Under the pieces are notes generated by a model, which saw only the letters and a list, made by a program, of their open reading frames with translations, did no database searches and was not told the DNA's origin. The translations under genes were made by a program, and so were the position numbers. Below are positions 10,745 through 20,207 of a DNA stretch of 64,000 nucleotides, piece by piece (the first letter of the stretch is position 1; each line of letters begins with the position of its first letter). Location: NCBI GenBank assembly GCA_963575745.1, contig CAUYUJ010017871.1, positions 457,725 to 521,724 on the forward strand, read 5' to 3'. Origin of the DNA: Prorocentrum cordatum. Lineage: Eukaryota; Sar; Dinophyceae; Prorocentrales; Prorocentraceae.

Positions 10745-12680
10745 GTGCTCAAGTTAGCCAGCCCCGCGTTCGTGCTCCCGTTTGTCAGCAATCGCGAGGG
10801 GGAGGTGCGTGAAAGCCCCCCGCAGAGTGACGGCATGTTTCCCGAAGCTGGCCCCTCCAGCAGTTCACAGAGGGCGGCTGGCTGGTCTTCAGGCGCGCGC
10901 AGTGGATCGGCCTCTTCGTCATCGGGCGGCGCACTCGCAGCCCCAGTGAAGGTGGGGACGCCGGCTGCCCCAGCACGGCTACACCCGCAAGGGAGTGAGT
11001 CCTGCCCAGCGGGAGGTGGCGGCGAATCGCTGGAGGGGCGGCGCAGCGCACCACAAGTCGACCTTGTACTTGGCGATCGCCAGCCGCAAATATGGGAGGA
11101 GGTCAGGCTCCCAGCTGCTGAGGGAGAAGGTGTTGAGAGCGCAGGGCCTCGCCCAGCGCCTGCGTTCGTCGCGCCTGGCGCGACAAGTAGCTGGCCCCCG
11201 ACCTCCCCCCGCGAGACGTTCCCCGACCAGCCTTGCGCCAAGACTGCGAAGCACATCGTGGAGTTCGAGAATTTCCTACGTCGCGCGGAAGCTCGGGCTG
11301 ATTTCTGGAATCACTTGGATGGGCAGGCCAAGGTTTTCTTCGGGCGCAGCACCGGCTCCTTCCAGCAAGACGATTTCGAGCAGCAGATCGACAAGATCCC
11401 TGCGAGGGCCGAGGCGACGCAGCGCTCTCACGATCAGAAAGTTGCCCAGGGCTGGAAGTCGCGGGCCGAGGCAGCCTTCGAAGGTAGAGCCAGTCGCGCT
11501 CACAAGTTTTCTAAGCCGCAGGCTCTCCAGGTCATCGACTTCGGCGAGGGAGTTCAGCATGCTTGCCAGCTCGCCGACAGGAAGGTTGAGTTTTGGAGCG
11601 GTTTCTGGCAACATCATGGGGTCCAACCCGTCGAACTTCCGCCTGTCGCTGCCGATTGGGGTCCGCCCCCGCCCCTTACTGGCAATGACATCCGCACGGC
11701 GACGCGAGCCCTCAGTTGGGCGACGGGGACAGGACTGGTCAAGATCGCGCCGCGGGTGCTCGACCAGATATCCGACGCTGCATTGAGTGCGATGGCGATG
11801 GTTTTCTGCCGCCGTGAGGAGTTGCTTATTTGGCCTCAGGAGCGGACCATCTCCAAAATGGTACGTCTCCCCGAACCTGGGGGAGGGGAACGCCTCATCG
11901 CGCTCCTCAACACTCTTATGCGAGTCTGGGGTCGGGCGCGTCGACCGATTTCGGCGGACTGGGAACTGCGCAATGCCAGCGAGGAGCTCCGGGGCCGCAT
12001 CGGCGGGCGTTCCTCCACAGACGCGACGTTTGACCTGGCGCTCGAGAAGGAGACGGCACAGTTGACTGGCAAGCATGCGTTGGTCGTGCTCCTCGGCATG
12101 CTCGAGTGCCACGAGATGCCCAAGCACCCTGCCATCCTCAGCGAGTGCATGGCGAACGAGTTCGCTATGCGCCCGGCGTGCATGCTGATCTTGCTTGACA
12201 AGCGGGTGCGCTCTACCTTCGAGTGAAATTATTTCTCTCGAGCCCAGCAGGTGTGCCGAGGTATCTTGGCAGAATGCACGCGTGCCACCGCGATGTGGAT
12301 GGTCCCCCTCGCGCGCAGCATCCAATTAACCACTGCTGTTGCGAAGGAGGTACGGCCGAGAGACCGGGTCGATGACGTGGCCTTGAGCTGGGCGGGCCTC
12401 GATCCCCGCGATCGCGCTTGGTGGCTGCGGCATGCCGAATATTTTGAGAGTCAGCGCGCGCTCTTGGCCTCATTCTGCACTTGACAAGTCCGGCCACTTA
12501 GCCGCGACGCGTCAGACGGTTTATCATGTCAAGTCGCTCGCCAGGATGCTCCAGATCGCAGGCCGGCGTCGCGCGCGGTATCTTGGCCATGACCTTGGTG
12601 CTGCAGTGGCCGCGCGCGGGGCGCAGAGGGACCGCGTGAAGAAGATGCGCGGCAGGAAGGCCAGAATCCGTGCTCTTTAG
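10745..12680 (+). pseudogene. LINE 1 reverse transcriptase, broken
   Basis: The frame from 10745 holds the fingers region, with ISKMVRLPEPGGGERLIALL, then RVWGRARRPISADWE. Motif A reads VVLLGMLECHEM, with Gly451 where the catalytic Asp should be (GGC instead of GAC). A TGA at 12224 interrupts. The same frame continues with the motif B region (CRGILAECTRATAM) and motif C VDDVALSW near 12368-12391. After 12484 the thumb continues in another frame (YLGHDLGAA, VKKMRGRKARIRAL) to TAG 12678. VDD in place of YADD occurs in this dinoflagellate LINE group. The stop, the frameshift and the lost Asp each make it inactive. Confidence 0.8.
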
Positions 12681-12719
12681 CGGGGAGCTGGCCGTGCCAA
12701 GGCGTCCAGGATTTGGACC

Positions 12720-13499
12720 GCACGAGCGCTTCCCTTTGTCGGTCACGGCGCTGCCGTCAGTGGTATCAATGACGGCGAGCTGAAGCAGACGAGGAGCGCT
12801 GCTGGTAGTTTCTGTGGATTCGCAGGCTCAGGCTCGATCACCCTATACCTCGCTGTGCAGAAGCAGCGCACATACGACCCGATATACCACGCCACTTGGA
12901 GCATCCTGCAGCTGTATCCAGCCTGGGTGTGGGAGCTCCGCGGTTCGCCGTCACACCTCGAGAAGGCGTGGATGGCGCTGCGCGACCAGATCAGGGACGC
13001 CTCCCTGTCCACCTGGGCAAGCGCCAGAGGCCCGCTCTCGGCGCTTTGGCTCACGCTGAAACGAGTGTGCTGGGACATGGCGTCGTCCACGGTAGTTGTC
13101 GACGACCTCGGCGTCGCGTACGACTTGCTCAAGGTGTCCCCTAGCGAGTTGAAGCACCACCTGTTCGCCAGCTTGGAGAGATGGCAAAGCCACAAGATTC
13201 TGGATCGCCTGCCTGGAGCTCCTCAGCGGGATGAAGGGGGTGTCCGTCAGCACATCTGAATGCGAGCTCTGAGGGAATGGCATTTGCAACCGCTTCCCAA
13301 TGGTTTCCGAGGAGCTCTTGCCAAGTTGCAGTCGAACGGTATATGGTCACCCGAGAGAAAGCGTCTGGCGGGCTACACGGGCAACGCGACCAGCGAGTGC
13401 TGTGGTCACGAGCCCTCGGACCTGGAGCACGAGATCTTCTACTGCTCGATCCACGAACCGCAGGAAGACGAAGAGGAACCCCCTACCGTTCCAGCTTGA
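12720..13499 (+). pseudogene. LINE 1 connection region with CCH-C box
   Basis: One frame with a stop at 13257. 12855-13259 encodes YDPIYHATWSILQL through LWLTLKRVCWD and VVDDLGVAYDLLKVSP. 13260-13499 encodes IWSPERKRLAGYTGN and ECCGHEPSDLEHEIFYC. This is the region between thumb and RNase H in dinoflagellate LINEs. The Cys-Cys-His-Cys arrangement could bind zinc. It keeps the reading frame of the preceding thumb. The RNase H that should follow is missing. Confidence 0.65.
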
Positions 13500-13649
13500 G
13501 CAGGCGCAGAACTTAATGAGGTGTCTTGCTTTCACTGCAGAGAGAATGGCAAATCTGGCCACACCAGCAGTCAGGAAGCCCTTGGCGCCCGCCCCGAGAG
13601 CTCGGCGCGAGAGGAAACCTACCACACATGTGTTCGTCGGGTTCCGAAA

Positions 13650-13870
13650 GGGAGCCTTCGGCTGTAAAATCTGTTGGAGGCAGGCCACCACCCCTTCCTC
13701 CCTCAAATCTCTGTCCGCCCGCCTCTGCGATCCCCGCACTCCAGGGCCTGGCCATCAGGTGCAGGAGTTGGGGCGGGGGTTAATCTGCACGCGCTGCGGC
13801 GCGCACGCGGTGCGCCCGCAGCGCCTCTCGGTCGGTCTGGCTCGAGCCTGCAAGGGGGGCGGGGCTGGGG
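13650..13870 (+). pseudogene. LINE 1 C-terminal zinc motif
   Basis: In the frame of 13300-14163, CKICWR is followed by GHQVQELGRGLICTRCGAHA and a final ARACKG. The pattern Cys-x2-Cys, His, Cys-x2-Cys-Gly and a terminal Cys matches the tail seen in the RNase H fragment at 6967-7767. Beyond about 13870 the similarity to the element fades. 13900-14240 shows no gene. Confidence 0.55.
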
Positions 13871-14259
13871 CGACTGGGAGTCGGGCGGAGCGGGATCGTC
13901 TGCAGAGGCTCCTGTTGATGCTCCGAGGGGCCGTCATCCCAAGACGGATGAGGCCCTTGGGCGGCTGTTGCTGGCCGACTCGTCAGCGGATTTCCCGAAG
14001 GAGTCGGAAGACTCCCAGCAGGTGCCTCCGAGGGTGGGGGTCGAAAGCTCTGGGGCCGAGGCCGTCGGCCTGCATGGTGCGGAGAGGCTCGAAGGTGCCC
14101 CTGGTTCGGACTCACTGCCCGAGGAGGCCGCGTGATCTTCCTGTGCACGGTGCTGGCGTTTGACCGCACCGCCTGAGGCGACCCCAACCTGGCTGGGTCG
14201 CCATCCTTTTCCCGAAACGGCTTCGTGATGCACCTGGCCGCTCTCTGCATTGCCCCATT

Positions 14260-14990
14260 GCTCCTCCTACACCACCTCCTCCTCCTCCTACTGCTCCTGA
14301 TCTCCCTCCTCCTACTCCTCCGTCTCCTCCTCCTCCTCCTCCTTCTCCTCCTCCTTTCCCTCCTCCTCCATCTCCTCCTCCTCCTTTCCCTCCTCCTCCT
14401 CCTCCTCCTCCTCCTCCTCCTCCTGTTCCCCCTCCTCCCCCTCCGTCTCTTCTTTCTCTTTTTCCTCCTCCTCCCCTTCCTCCTCGTCCTCCTCCTCCTG
14501 CTTCTCCTCCTCCTCGTCCTCCTCCTCCTCATGATTTCCCTCCTCTTCATCCTTCTTCTCTTTCGTCTCCTCCTCCTGCCCTTCCTTCTGCTCCTGCTCC
14601 TGCTTTTCCTCCTCCTCCTCCTCCTCTCCTCCTTCCTCCTTCCTCCCCTCCTCCTCCCCTTCCTCTTTCTCCTCCTTCTCCTCCTCCTCCTCCTCCTCTT
14701 TTCATTATCTTTCTCCTTTTTCTCCTTCTCCTCCTCCTCCTCCTTCTTTCTCCTGCTCTCCCTCCTCCTCCTCCTCCTCCTCCTGCTCTTCCTCCTCCTT
14801 TTTCTCCTCATCCTCCTTCTCCTCATCCATCTCCTTCCCCTCCTCCTCCTCCGCCTCCTCTTCTTTCTCCTCCTTCTCCTCCTCCTTCTCCTCCTGCTAC
14901 TTCTCCTCCTGCTCTCCCTCTTCTTCCTCCTCCTGCTCTCCCTTCTCTTCCTCCTTCGCCTCCTCATCCTCCTCTTTTTCATCCTCCCCC
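14260..14990. repeat. Long (TCC)n tract
   Basis: About 730 bp of imperfect TCC repeat, one of the longest in the window. It gives an apparent 342-residue Leu-rich frame on the plus strand and a 400-residue Arg-rich frame on the minus strand. Both are artefacts. Confidence 0.95.
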
Positions 14991-15069
14991 TCGATCCTCG
15001 ATCCTCGATGCTCGGTCCTGCTCCTTCCCCTCGATCCTCGATGCTGACCCCTGGAGAGGACGGTCATGA

Positions 15070-15255
15070 CGATGGCCACGGCGAGTGCCCCCCTCTGCCA
15101 GCCCCGAGGGGCCTGCGAAGGGGCTCGCGAGGAGATCTCGGGCCTCGGGCGTCCGAAGGACCCGGCGGGGCGAGAGAGCCGCCGCTCCTCCGGCCTCCGC
15201 CTCAGGCCCAGCCTCGGCTACACGCAGTAGTGACCCATCGTAAGCAAGAATGACC
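15070..15255 (-). CDS. Exon of unknown protein, downstream of a TCC intron
   Basis: Acceptor CAAAG at 15260-15256 is followed in phase 0 by VILAYDGSLLRVAEAG. The frame stays open with codon-like composition (GGAAALSPRRVLRTPEA) to about 15070. It joins in phase with the exon at 15385-15483 across an intron made almost entirely of TCC repeats. No domain is recognised. The 3' limit is uncertain because no donor stands out. It could continue into the next TCC block. Confidence 0.45.
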
Positions 15256-15384
15256 TTTGGTGCGCGGCTGAACGTGGGACGAGGAGGAGGAGGAGGAGGA
15301 GGAGGAGGAGGAGGAGGAGGAGAGAAGGAGGAGGAGGAGGAGAAGGAGGAGGAGGAGGAGGAGGAGGAGGACGGGAGGGAAGAC
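15256..15384 (-). repeat. 129-nt intron composed of (TCC)n
   Basis: On the minus strand it begins GTCTTCCCTCCC and ends GCGCACCAAAG; nearly everything between is TCC repeat. The flanking exons are both in phase 0 across it. The pyrimidine repeat may itself serve as the polypyrimidine tract. Confidence 0.5.
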
Positions 15385-15483
15385 GGGGGATGCGGGGTGG
15401 CCAAGCCTGGGCGCGCAGGCCGCTGCTACCGCCTCGCTGTCGGCCATCGGGGGGCCCCCATGGACCCGCACCAATGGCCACTC
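15385..15483 (-). CDS. 33-codon internal exon, unknown product
   Basis: Acceptor CCCTTCGCAG at 15493-15484, donor GT at 15384-15383. The exon is 99 nt, phase 0 to 0, encoding EWPLVRVHGGPPMADSEAV and ending GHPASP. Composition is protein-like and not repetitive. No family recognised. Its partner exon follows at 15255. The upstream exon was not found; the next 90 bp lead into a dispersed repeat. Confidence 0.45.
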
Positions 15484-15574
15484 CTGCGAAGGGTCACTCT
15501 TACGTCTAGTCGACCCTTGTCGGCCGCAGCCGGCCCCGCGGAGTGTGGGACGATGGCCCCGCGATGACGATGAC

Positions 15575-15745
15575 AACGATGAGTCTCCCTAAGACGAAGC
15601 CAGGACGAGGATACCTTCGGGTGAGGTGAAAATCGAGAATCTCTGAGATTCGGCGGCTCTGGAGGATGTCTCGGGCGCCGCGGCCTTCTCAGAGCGTTCC
15701 AGAACGCTCTGTGAGCGTTCCGGAACGCTCTGACACGGATTTATC
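15575..15745 (+). repeat. Dispersed repeat H, copy 1
   Basis: Starts AAGCCAGGACGAGGAT and includes AGAATCTCTGAGATTCGGCG and GAGGATGTCTCGGGCGCCGC, ending in ATCCTCGTCCTGGCCCCGTC. A second copy at 63828-63995 matches over the same length in the same orientation. Copy 1 carries an internal duplication of GAGCGTTCC(A/G)GAACGCTCTG. No coding signal. Confidence 0.7.
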
Positions 15746-16257
15746 CTCGTCCTGGCCCCGTCCGACGCTTCCCCGCCTCCGCCTCAGGCCAGTCGGCTGC
15801 AGCCCGCCACGCGGGGTTCGGAGCGATGGCCCCGCGATGACGACGACAACGATGAATCCCCCCGCCTTGGTGATGGGGGGGGGCAGACAGGCGCTTGAGC
15901 CGGCCAGGCGGCAAGACGCTGATGCGATGGGGTGCCGGGCCGGGCCTGCCAGATCAGAGATTGGCTCGGCCATTGCTTAGCCGATGGCCTGAGTGGGCAC
16001 TCAGCCGGGGGGCCAAGGCAAGGGGATAGATATGATGACGACTCCGCGGAGTTGTCCGTGAGACTGCCTTTCGGCGCTAGCGAGGGTGTTCTGTATGGCA
16101 TGGCTCGCAGACGTTTCCGGCCGCCACCTCCCCCACCCCCACGCCCCAACAGAACCCTTCGACTATCAAGAGAGGTAAAAAGAGGGGAAGGTAGTGAATG
16201 AGTGTGTGTGTGTGTGTCTTCACTCGCTTGGGTGCTGAGGGGCCAGAGCGGCGACTG
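15746..16257. other. Stretch without a recognisable gene
   Basis: Mixed-composition DNA. A short word (GCCCCGCGATGACGACGACAA, near 15828) duplicates one near 15556. No exon pair could be phased. Confidence 0.35.
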
Positions 16258-17125
16258 AGAAGGAGGAGGAGGAGGAGGAGGAGGAGGAGGAGGAGGAGCC
16301 TCGAGGATCGAGTTCTATGGATGCTGTTAGCCATGTTTTTTGAGGGGCTCCTGAACGTCTCCTCCGTGGATCCTGGAGAGCTCCTGGGAGCTCCTGGGAG
16401 ACCTCCACGAGACCTCCGGAGAGGCACGGATGAGGACGACAAACGCGAGGACGACCGCGACGTACGCCCGAGGGAGCAACACTCGTCTCAAAGTGAAGAG
16501 AAGGAGGAGGCGGAAAAGGCGGAGGAGTCGAACGGTGGCATACGCAATGTGCAGGGCTCAGATAACGCCAACAACTCGTATCCCTTACCGATGCAGAACA
16601 GAAAGCCGATGAAAGACGAGCTTAACGAAAGAGGGTGCGCCACGCCTCCTGACCCCTAGAGCCTAGAGGGCTGAAGGAAAAGGAGAGGAAGGCGGAGGAG
16701 GAGGAGGAGGAGGAGGAGGAGGAGAAGGAGGGGGGATACGAGGGGGATAATAAAAATAATGATATTAAGAATAATAATAATACAATAATGAAAATAATAA
16801 TAATAAATAATAATAAATATAATAATAATAACAATCATAATAATAATACTACTACTAATAACAATAATAATAATATGATTATACTAATAATACTAACAAT
16901 AATAATAGTAATATTATTAATAATAATAATAATAACAAGAAGGGAGGAGGAGGAGAAGGAGGATGAGGAGGAGAAGGAGGAGGAGGGGGAGGCGAGGGGG
17001 GATACGAGGAGGAGGAGGGGGAGCAGGAGGAGGACGAGGAGGAGGAGGAGGAGAAGGAGAAGACAGAGGAGGAGGAGGAGGAGGATCAGGAGGAGGAGAA
17101 GGAGGAGGAGAAGGAGGCGGATGGG
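16258..17125. repeat. GGA tracts and an AT-rich (AAT)n block
   Basis: 16258-16300, 16692-16735 and 16936-17125 are GGA-rich. 16740-16935 is an imperfect AAT/ATA repeat, the most AT-rich spot of this half of the window. 16300-16690 between them has an open plus frame with no recognisable product. Confidence 0.85.
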
Positions 17126-17283
17126 CTCTGCCCCACGAGCTGCGAGGCTCCTCCTCGGCGTTGGCCCCAGAGCTCCGGGCACGGGCCTGCCGGCGCCCCT
17201 CCTGCGGGTGGGATCAGGCGACAAGAGAACCGCACGTGCGAGGAGGACTGTTTTCGGGGCTTTGACCTCTGAGCCTTCCTGGC

Positions 17284-17357
17284 CCCTCACGGGGGCCAGC
17301 CTCGACCGTTCGGCCCGAACGGGCTCAGCGCTCGCCGGGACCCTTCCTTCGCGGGCA
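17284..17357 (-). CDS. Candidate terminal exon of the 17 kb gene
   Basis: After the purine-rich intron the minus strand reads CTGCCCGCGAAG and then, in phase 0, EGSRRALSPFGPNGRGWPP followed by TGA. It can be joined in frame to the exon ending at 17478. The acceptor lacks a pyrimidine tract. An alternative is a further coding stretch at 17130-17290 in another frame (EGSEVKAPKTVLLARAVL). Low certainty. Confidence 0.25.
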
Positions 17358-17369
17358 GCCGATCCGATC

Positions 17370-17465
17370 CTCCTCCTCGTCCTCCTCCTCCTTCTCCAAC
17401 TCCTCCTCCTCCTCCTCCTCCTCCTCCTCCTCCTCCTCCTCCTCCTCCTCCTCCTCCTCCTCTCC
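17370..17465. repeat. (TCC)n tract inside an intron
   Basis: Nearly pure TCC on the plus strand, so GGA on the coding strand. It lies just after donor GTAGGG (17477) of the minus-strand gene. Confidence 0.85.
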
Positions 17466-17477
17466 CTCCCTCCCTAC

Positions 17478-17520
17478 CTCCCTCGCCGGCCCCAGTCTGG
17501 GGGCACTTTCGCTGTCCATC
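17478..17520 (-). CDS. 43-nt internal exon, unknown product
   Basis: Acceptor TGATATGAAG at 17530-17521, donor GTAGGGAGGG from 17477. The first base completes the Ala codon split by the upstream donor; then MDSESAPRLGPARE follows in frame. The phase match with the upstream exon across the hairpin intron is the main support. No domain. Confidence 0.5.
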
Positions 17521-17529
17521 CTTCATATC

Positions 17530-17713
17530 ACAAGAAAACACGCCATGAGCATAAACATGTGGCGCTCCGCGCGGACTTTTTGGATCTGCGCTGGAGCCCC
17601 CCCCTTAGCGCTCGGAGCGCACCAGGGGCGGCGCCGGAGGCACCGCCGGGGGGGCCCCGCGTGGATCCAAGAATCCGCGCGGAGCGCCAAAAGTTTATGT
17701 GTATGACGTTTTT
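17530..17713 (-). mobile_element. Family B hairpin element, copy B1
   Basis: Inverted terminal repeats of roughly 70 bp. One end reads CATAAAC(A)TGTGGCGCTCCGC with GCGGACTTTTTGGATCTGCG, the other is its inverse (GCGGAGCGCCAAAAGTTTAT). The loop contains GGGGCGGCGCCGGAGG. Total about 180 bp, no coding capacity. It fills most of the intron 17733-17521 of the minus-strand gene, which has donor GTAAGT and acceptor AAG. Other copies are at 18121, 21764, 22538, 23521, 27438, 29490, 31299, 33961, 50341 and 61880. Confidence 0.85.
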
Positions 17714-17733
17714 CTTCTTCCTCTTCGACTTAC

Positions 17734-17930
17734 GCATCCCAAGGTGCCCCATGACATGATGTGCGGTATCCTGGGGCCTTCGGGAATCGACGAGCTTCCA
17801 CGGGGCCTCTGCTGACAAGGCTGGTGTCCTGTCTGGTGTGCCTCAGGTGTGCCAGGCGCCCAGCTCGCGGGCGTGTGGCCTTGCAGGCGGCAGGCGGCTT
17901 GGGACGAAGACGGGTCTGGCGGGATCTAGA
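17734..17930 (-). CDS. Exon of unknown protein between two intron elements
   Basis: The acceptor is the CCCGACCTAAG end of family A copy A1 (AG at 17932-17931). The donor is GTAAGT at 17733, a perfect consensus. The exon is 197 nt, 65 codons plus 2 nt. It encodes SRSRQTRLRPKPPAACKA through GYRTSCHGAPWDA, and the split Ala codon is completed by the next exon at 17520. The product is basic, with no recognised domain. This exon is bounded on each side by a different transposable-element family acting as intron. The 5' exon was not identified. Confidence 0.55.
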
Positions 17931-18086
17931 CTTAGGTCGGGCATGGCCCCCTACAGGCGGATTTTGGAAGGACGCATAACAATCATCCAACCAATATCAA
18001 AAATAGTCAAAAGAGCACAAACTATCGTCACCAGACTAATGTTTTACTATTCTTGGACATTCCTCCTGTAGGGGGACATTCCCGAC
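17931..18086 (+). mobile_element. Family A MITE-like element, copy A1
   Basis: 155 bp. Left end TTAGGTCGGGCATGGCCCCC, right end GGGGGACATTCCCGACTGAG: inverted repeats of about 27 bp around GTCGGGCATGTCCCCCTACAGG. The interior is AT-rich and contains CGTCACCAGACTA. The copy at 20737-20891 is also 155 bp. No open frame. Read on the minus strand, one end starts with GT and the other ends in CCTAAG, so the element carries both splice-site dinucleotides. Confidence 0.85.
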
Positions 18087-18120
18087 TGAGATTTAGGACT
18101 AAGATGAGGAGTTAGAGGCG

Positions 18121-18289
18121 AAGACACGGCATGAACACACACTTTCGGAGATCAGCGCGGCTTTCTTGGATGTGCGATGGGATCCCTTCCCTGGCGCGTG
18201 CAGCGCGCCAGGGGCGGCGCCGGAGGCGCCGCCAGCTGGGGCCCAACGCAGATCAGCTCAGAAAGTGTATGGCTATGCTGCCGTGTCTT
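18121..18289 (+). mobile_element. Family B hairpin element, copy B2
   Basis: Ends AAGACACGGCATGAACACAC and GTGTATGGCTATGCTGCCGT are inverted copies. The centre carries CTGGCGCG and GGGGCGGCGCCGGAGGCGCC. It lies only 35 bp from A1, which suggests two insertions into one intron. Confidence 0.75.
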
Positions 18290-18470
18290 CTTCGAGGAGT
18301 GTTCGGACACTCTCCCTGGACAGCGCTCGGGCGTCCTTATTCCCCGTGCATTATTCGGCTTCGTGTATGCACTCTTCGCAGGATGAACCAAGATGCTCAC
18401 CGATGGTCCCCGCCGAGAAAAACATCTCACGTCCAGGAGCGAGGCCGCCCCTGCTTCTTCGAGGAATGCT
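18290..18470 (+). repeat. Dispersed repeat G, copy 1
   Basis: Shares TTCGGCTTCGTGTATGC, AAGATGCTCACCGATGGTCC and CCGAGAAAA-like sequence with 55985-56130 and 60290-60425. No coding signal. 18480-18680 has open frames on both strands but nothing recognised. Confidence 0.6.
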
Positions 18471-18682
18471 CCGGCACTCTCCTTGCGGCCAGCGCCGGCT
18501 GCGCCTGGCCCGACGGTGTCCTGAGCGCAGCTCACGACTCTCGGCACTCTGCCGCGGGTGGCCGAGGCTCATCAAGACGCGGCAGGTCCCGCAGGAAAGC
18601 GCGTGGCGCACCCCCTGCTGTGGTGCACATGCGCGTGCGCGTGGGGGGTACGCTCGACGTCGGCCTCCCGGAAAGAGAGACG

Positions 18683-19040
18683 ATGGAGAGGAGGAGGAGG
18701 AGGAGGAGGAGGAGGAGGAGGAAGAAGACAAGCTAGGTGCGCTCGCGTCATATCTGACGTCCTACCCCTCCCTCCCATCCCTTACCATGGCGCTGATTTT
18801 CTCTATCCGCGGACGCGTGTCGTAGCGGACCTGTGGCTCCGCGCGCGCGTGCGTAGTGGGTGGTGGTGCGCGTGCGTGCGTGCGTGCGTGTGTGCGTGGT
18901 TGTGTGTGGTGGTGGTGGTGGTGGTGGTGGTGGTGGTGGTGGTTGGTGGTGGTGGTGGTGGTGGTGCTGGTGGTGGTGGTGGTGGTGGTGGTGGTGGTGG
19001 TGGTGGTGGTGGTGGTGGTGGTGGTGGTGGTGGTGGTGCG
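18683..19040. repeat. Short GGA tract, then (GT)- and (GGT)n tract
   Basis: 18683-18726 is GGA-rich. 18860-18905 is a TGCG/TG-rich run that passes into a nearly pure GGT repeat to 19038. The resulting His-rich, Val-rich and Trp-rich frames are artefacts. Confidence 0.9.
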
Positions 19041-19069
19041 GCGCGGTGGTGGCGGGCGGATGGGCGCGC

Positions 19070-19390
19070 GAGAAAGAGGCCCGCGCTGGGGCGAGAACGC
19101 CATCCTGAACGACGGAGGCCAAACACCGATCCGAAAATGAGGCCCACGCTGCAGCGGGAGCACGATTCGGAACGATTCGGGAGCAGAAATGAGGCCGGCG
19201 CCTCAGCGAGAGCATCATTTTAGAAAAAAACGCAGGCGAAAACCCGTTTCCTGGGAATCTTGTGTGTTAAAAAACAATACGCGGGGGGCGTTCGGCCCGA
19301 AAATGACGCCGGCGCCTCAGCGAGAGTCGTTTCCCGGGATTTCCCGGGCATCCTGTGTGTAAAAAAACAGCACGCGGAGAATGCGCGGCC
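19070..19390 (+). repeat. Tandem repeat with GCCGGCGCCTCAGCGAGAG
   Basis: The phrase GCCGGCGCCTCAGCGAGAG occurs at about 19193 and 19309. GCCCACGCTGCAGCGGGAGC at 19142 is a diverged version. GTTTCC(T/C)GGGA and a CTGTGTGT-AAAAAACA stretch repeat after each. About three diverged units. Confidence 0.6.
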
Positions 19391-19441
19391 ATCACCCGGA
19401 CGCCATCAGGGGAAGAGGGGGAGTATTTTCATATTGAGTAA

Positions 19442-19830
19442 TTGTGGAGGAGAAGGAGGGAGATGAGGAGGGGGAGGTGGGGGAGAGGAAGGAGAAGGAG
19501 AAGGAGGAGGAGGAGGAGGAGGAGGAGGAGGAGGAGGAGGAAGGGGGAGGAGGGGAGGAGGAGGAGGAGGAGGAGAAAGAGGAGGGGGAGAAGGAGGAGG
19601 AGGAGGAGGAGGAGGAGGAGGAGCAGGGGTAATGAAGGGCGGGAGAGGAGGAGGAGGCGGAGGAGGAGGAGAAGGAGGAGGAGGAGGAGGATCAGGAGAA
19701 GAGGAGGGAGGAGGAGGAGGAGGAGACGAGCGTACAGGGGGAGGAGGAGGAGGAGGAGGAGGAGGAGGAGGAGGAGGAGGAGGAGGAGGAGGAGGAGGAG
19801 GAGGAGAAGAAGGAGAAAAACGAGGAGGAG
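19442..19830. repeat. Long (GGA)n tract
   Basis: About 390 bp of GGA repeat, with spurious Glu-, Gly- and Arg-rich frames. 19840-20165 after it is very GC-rich and open on both strands. It may hold a further 3' exon of the EF-hand gene, but I could not phase one. Confidence 0.9.
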
Positions 19831-20207
19831 AAGAACTGTGCGTGCTCGACGCCGGCGGCGCCCGGAAACGTGTCAGCGGGGCACGCGAGGGCAGCGCGGG
19901 ACGCTCTCGGGCCTCAGACCTTGGCCGAGCTCAGCGCGCGCCGCTCGCCGCGGGGCTCTACGGCCCGGGCGCCCTGGAGACGGGGCGGAGCTCGGGCTCC
20001 GCCCGCGTGTCTTGCGGACGCCCGGGGGCCGTGCTCCGAGCCCGCCCCGTGAGGCCCGAGCCGAAGCGGCGGGGCGCGTCGTCAGAGAGATCGTTGGGCC
20101 GCCCTCGGCAAGCCACGCCCGCGGAGCCACCTCGGAGGTGGCGCCGACGCCTCTCCCGAGGACTCGTCTCACTCTCGCATCGCGAACACTGCCGGCCGTC
20201 TTTTCAC

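Larger units (their letters stand above)
8358..14000 (+). mobile_element. LINE-type retrotransposon copy 1, near full length, inactive
   Basis: In order: spliced-leader relic, ORF1-like region with CxxC motif and coiled coil, AP-type endonuclease, reverse transcriptase, a connection region with a CCH-C box, and a C-terminal zinc motif. The RNase H expected between the last two is absent, so there is an internal deletion near 13500-13670. In-frame stops (12224, 12678, 13257) and at least one frameshift (about 12470) break the reverse transcriptase region. TCC tracts bound the element on both sides (to 8352 and from 14260). No poly(A) tail or target-site duplication was found. Confidence 0.8.

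Noticed and set aside
14225-15253. 342-residue Leu-rich plus frame resembling a membrane protein
   Set aside because: Pure TCC/CTC repeat translation; no unique sequence until its last part, which is better explained by minus-strand exons.
18750-19218. His-rich metal-binding protein on the minus strand
   Set aside because: Translation of the GGT tract; flanking residues do not form any domain.
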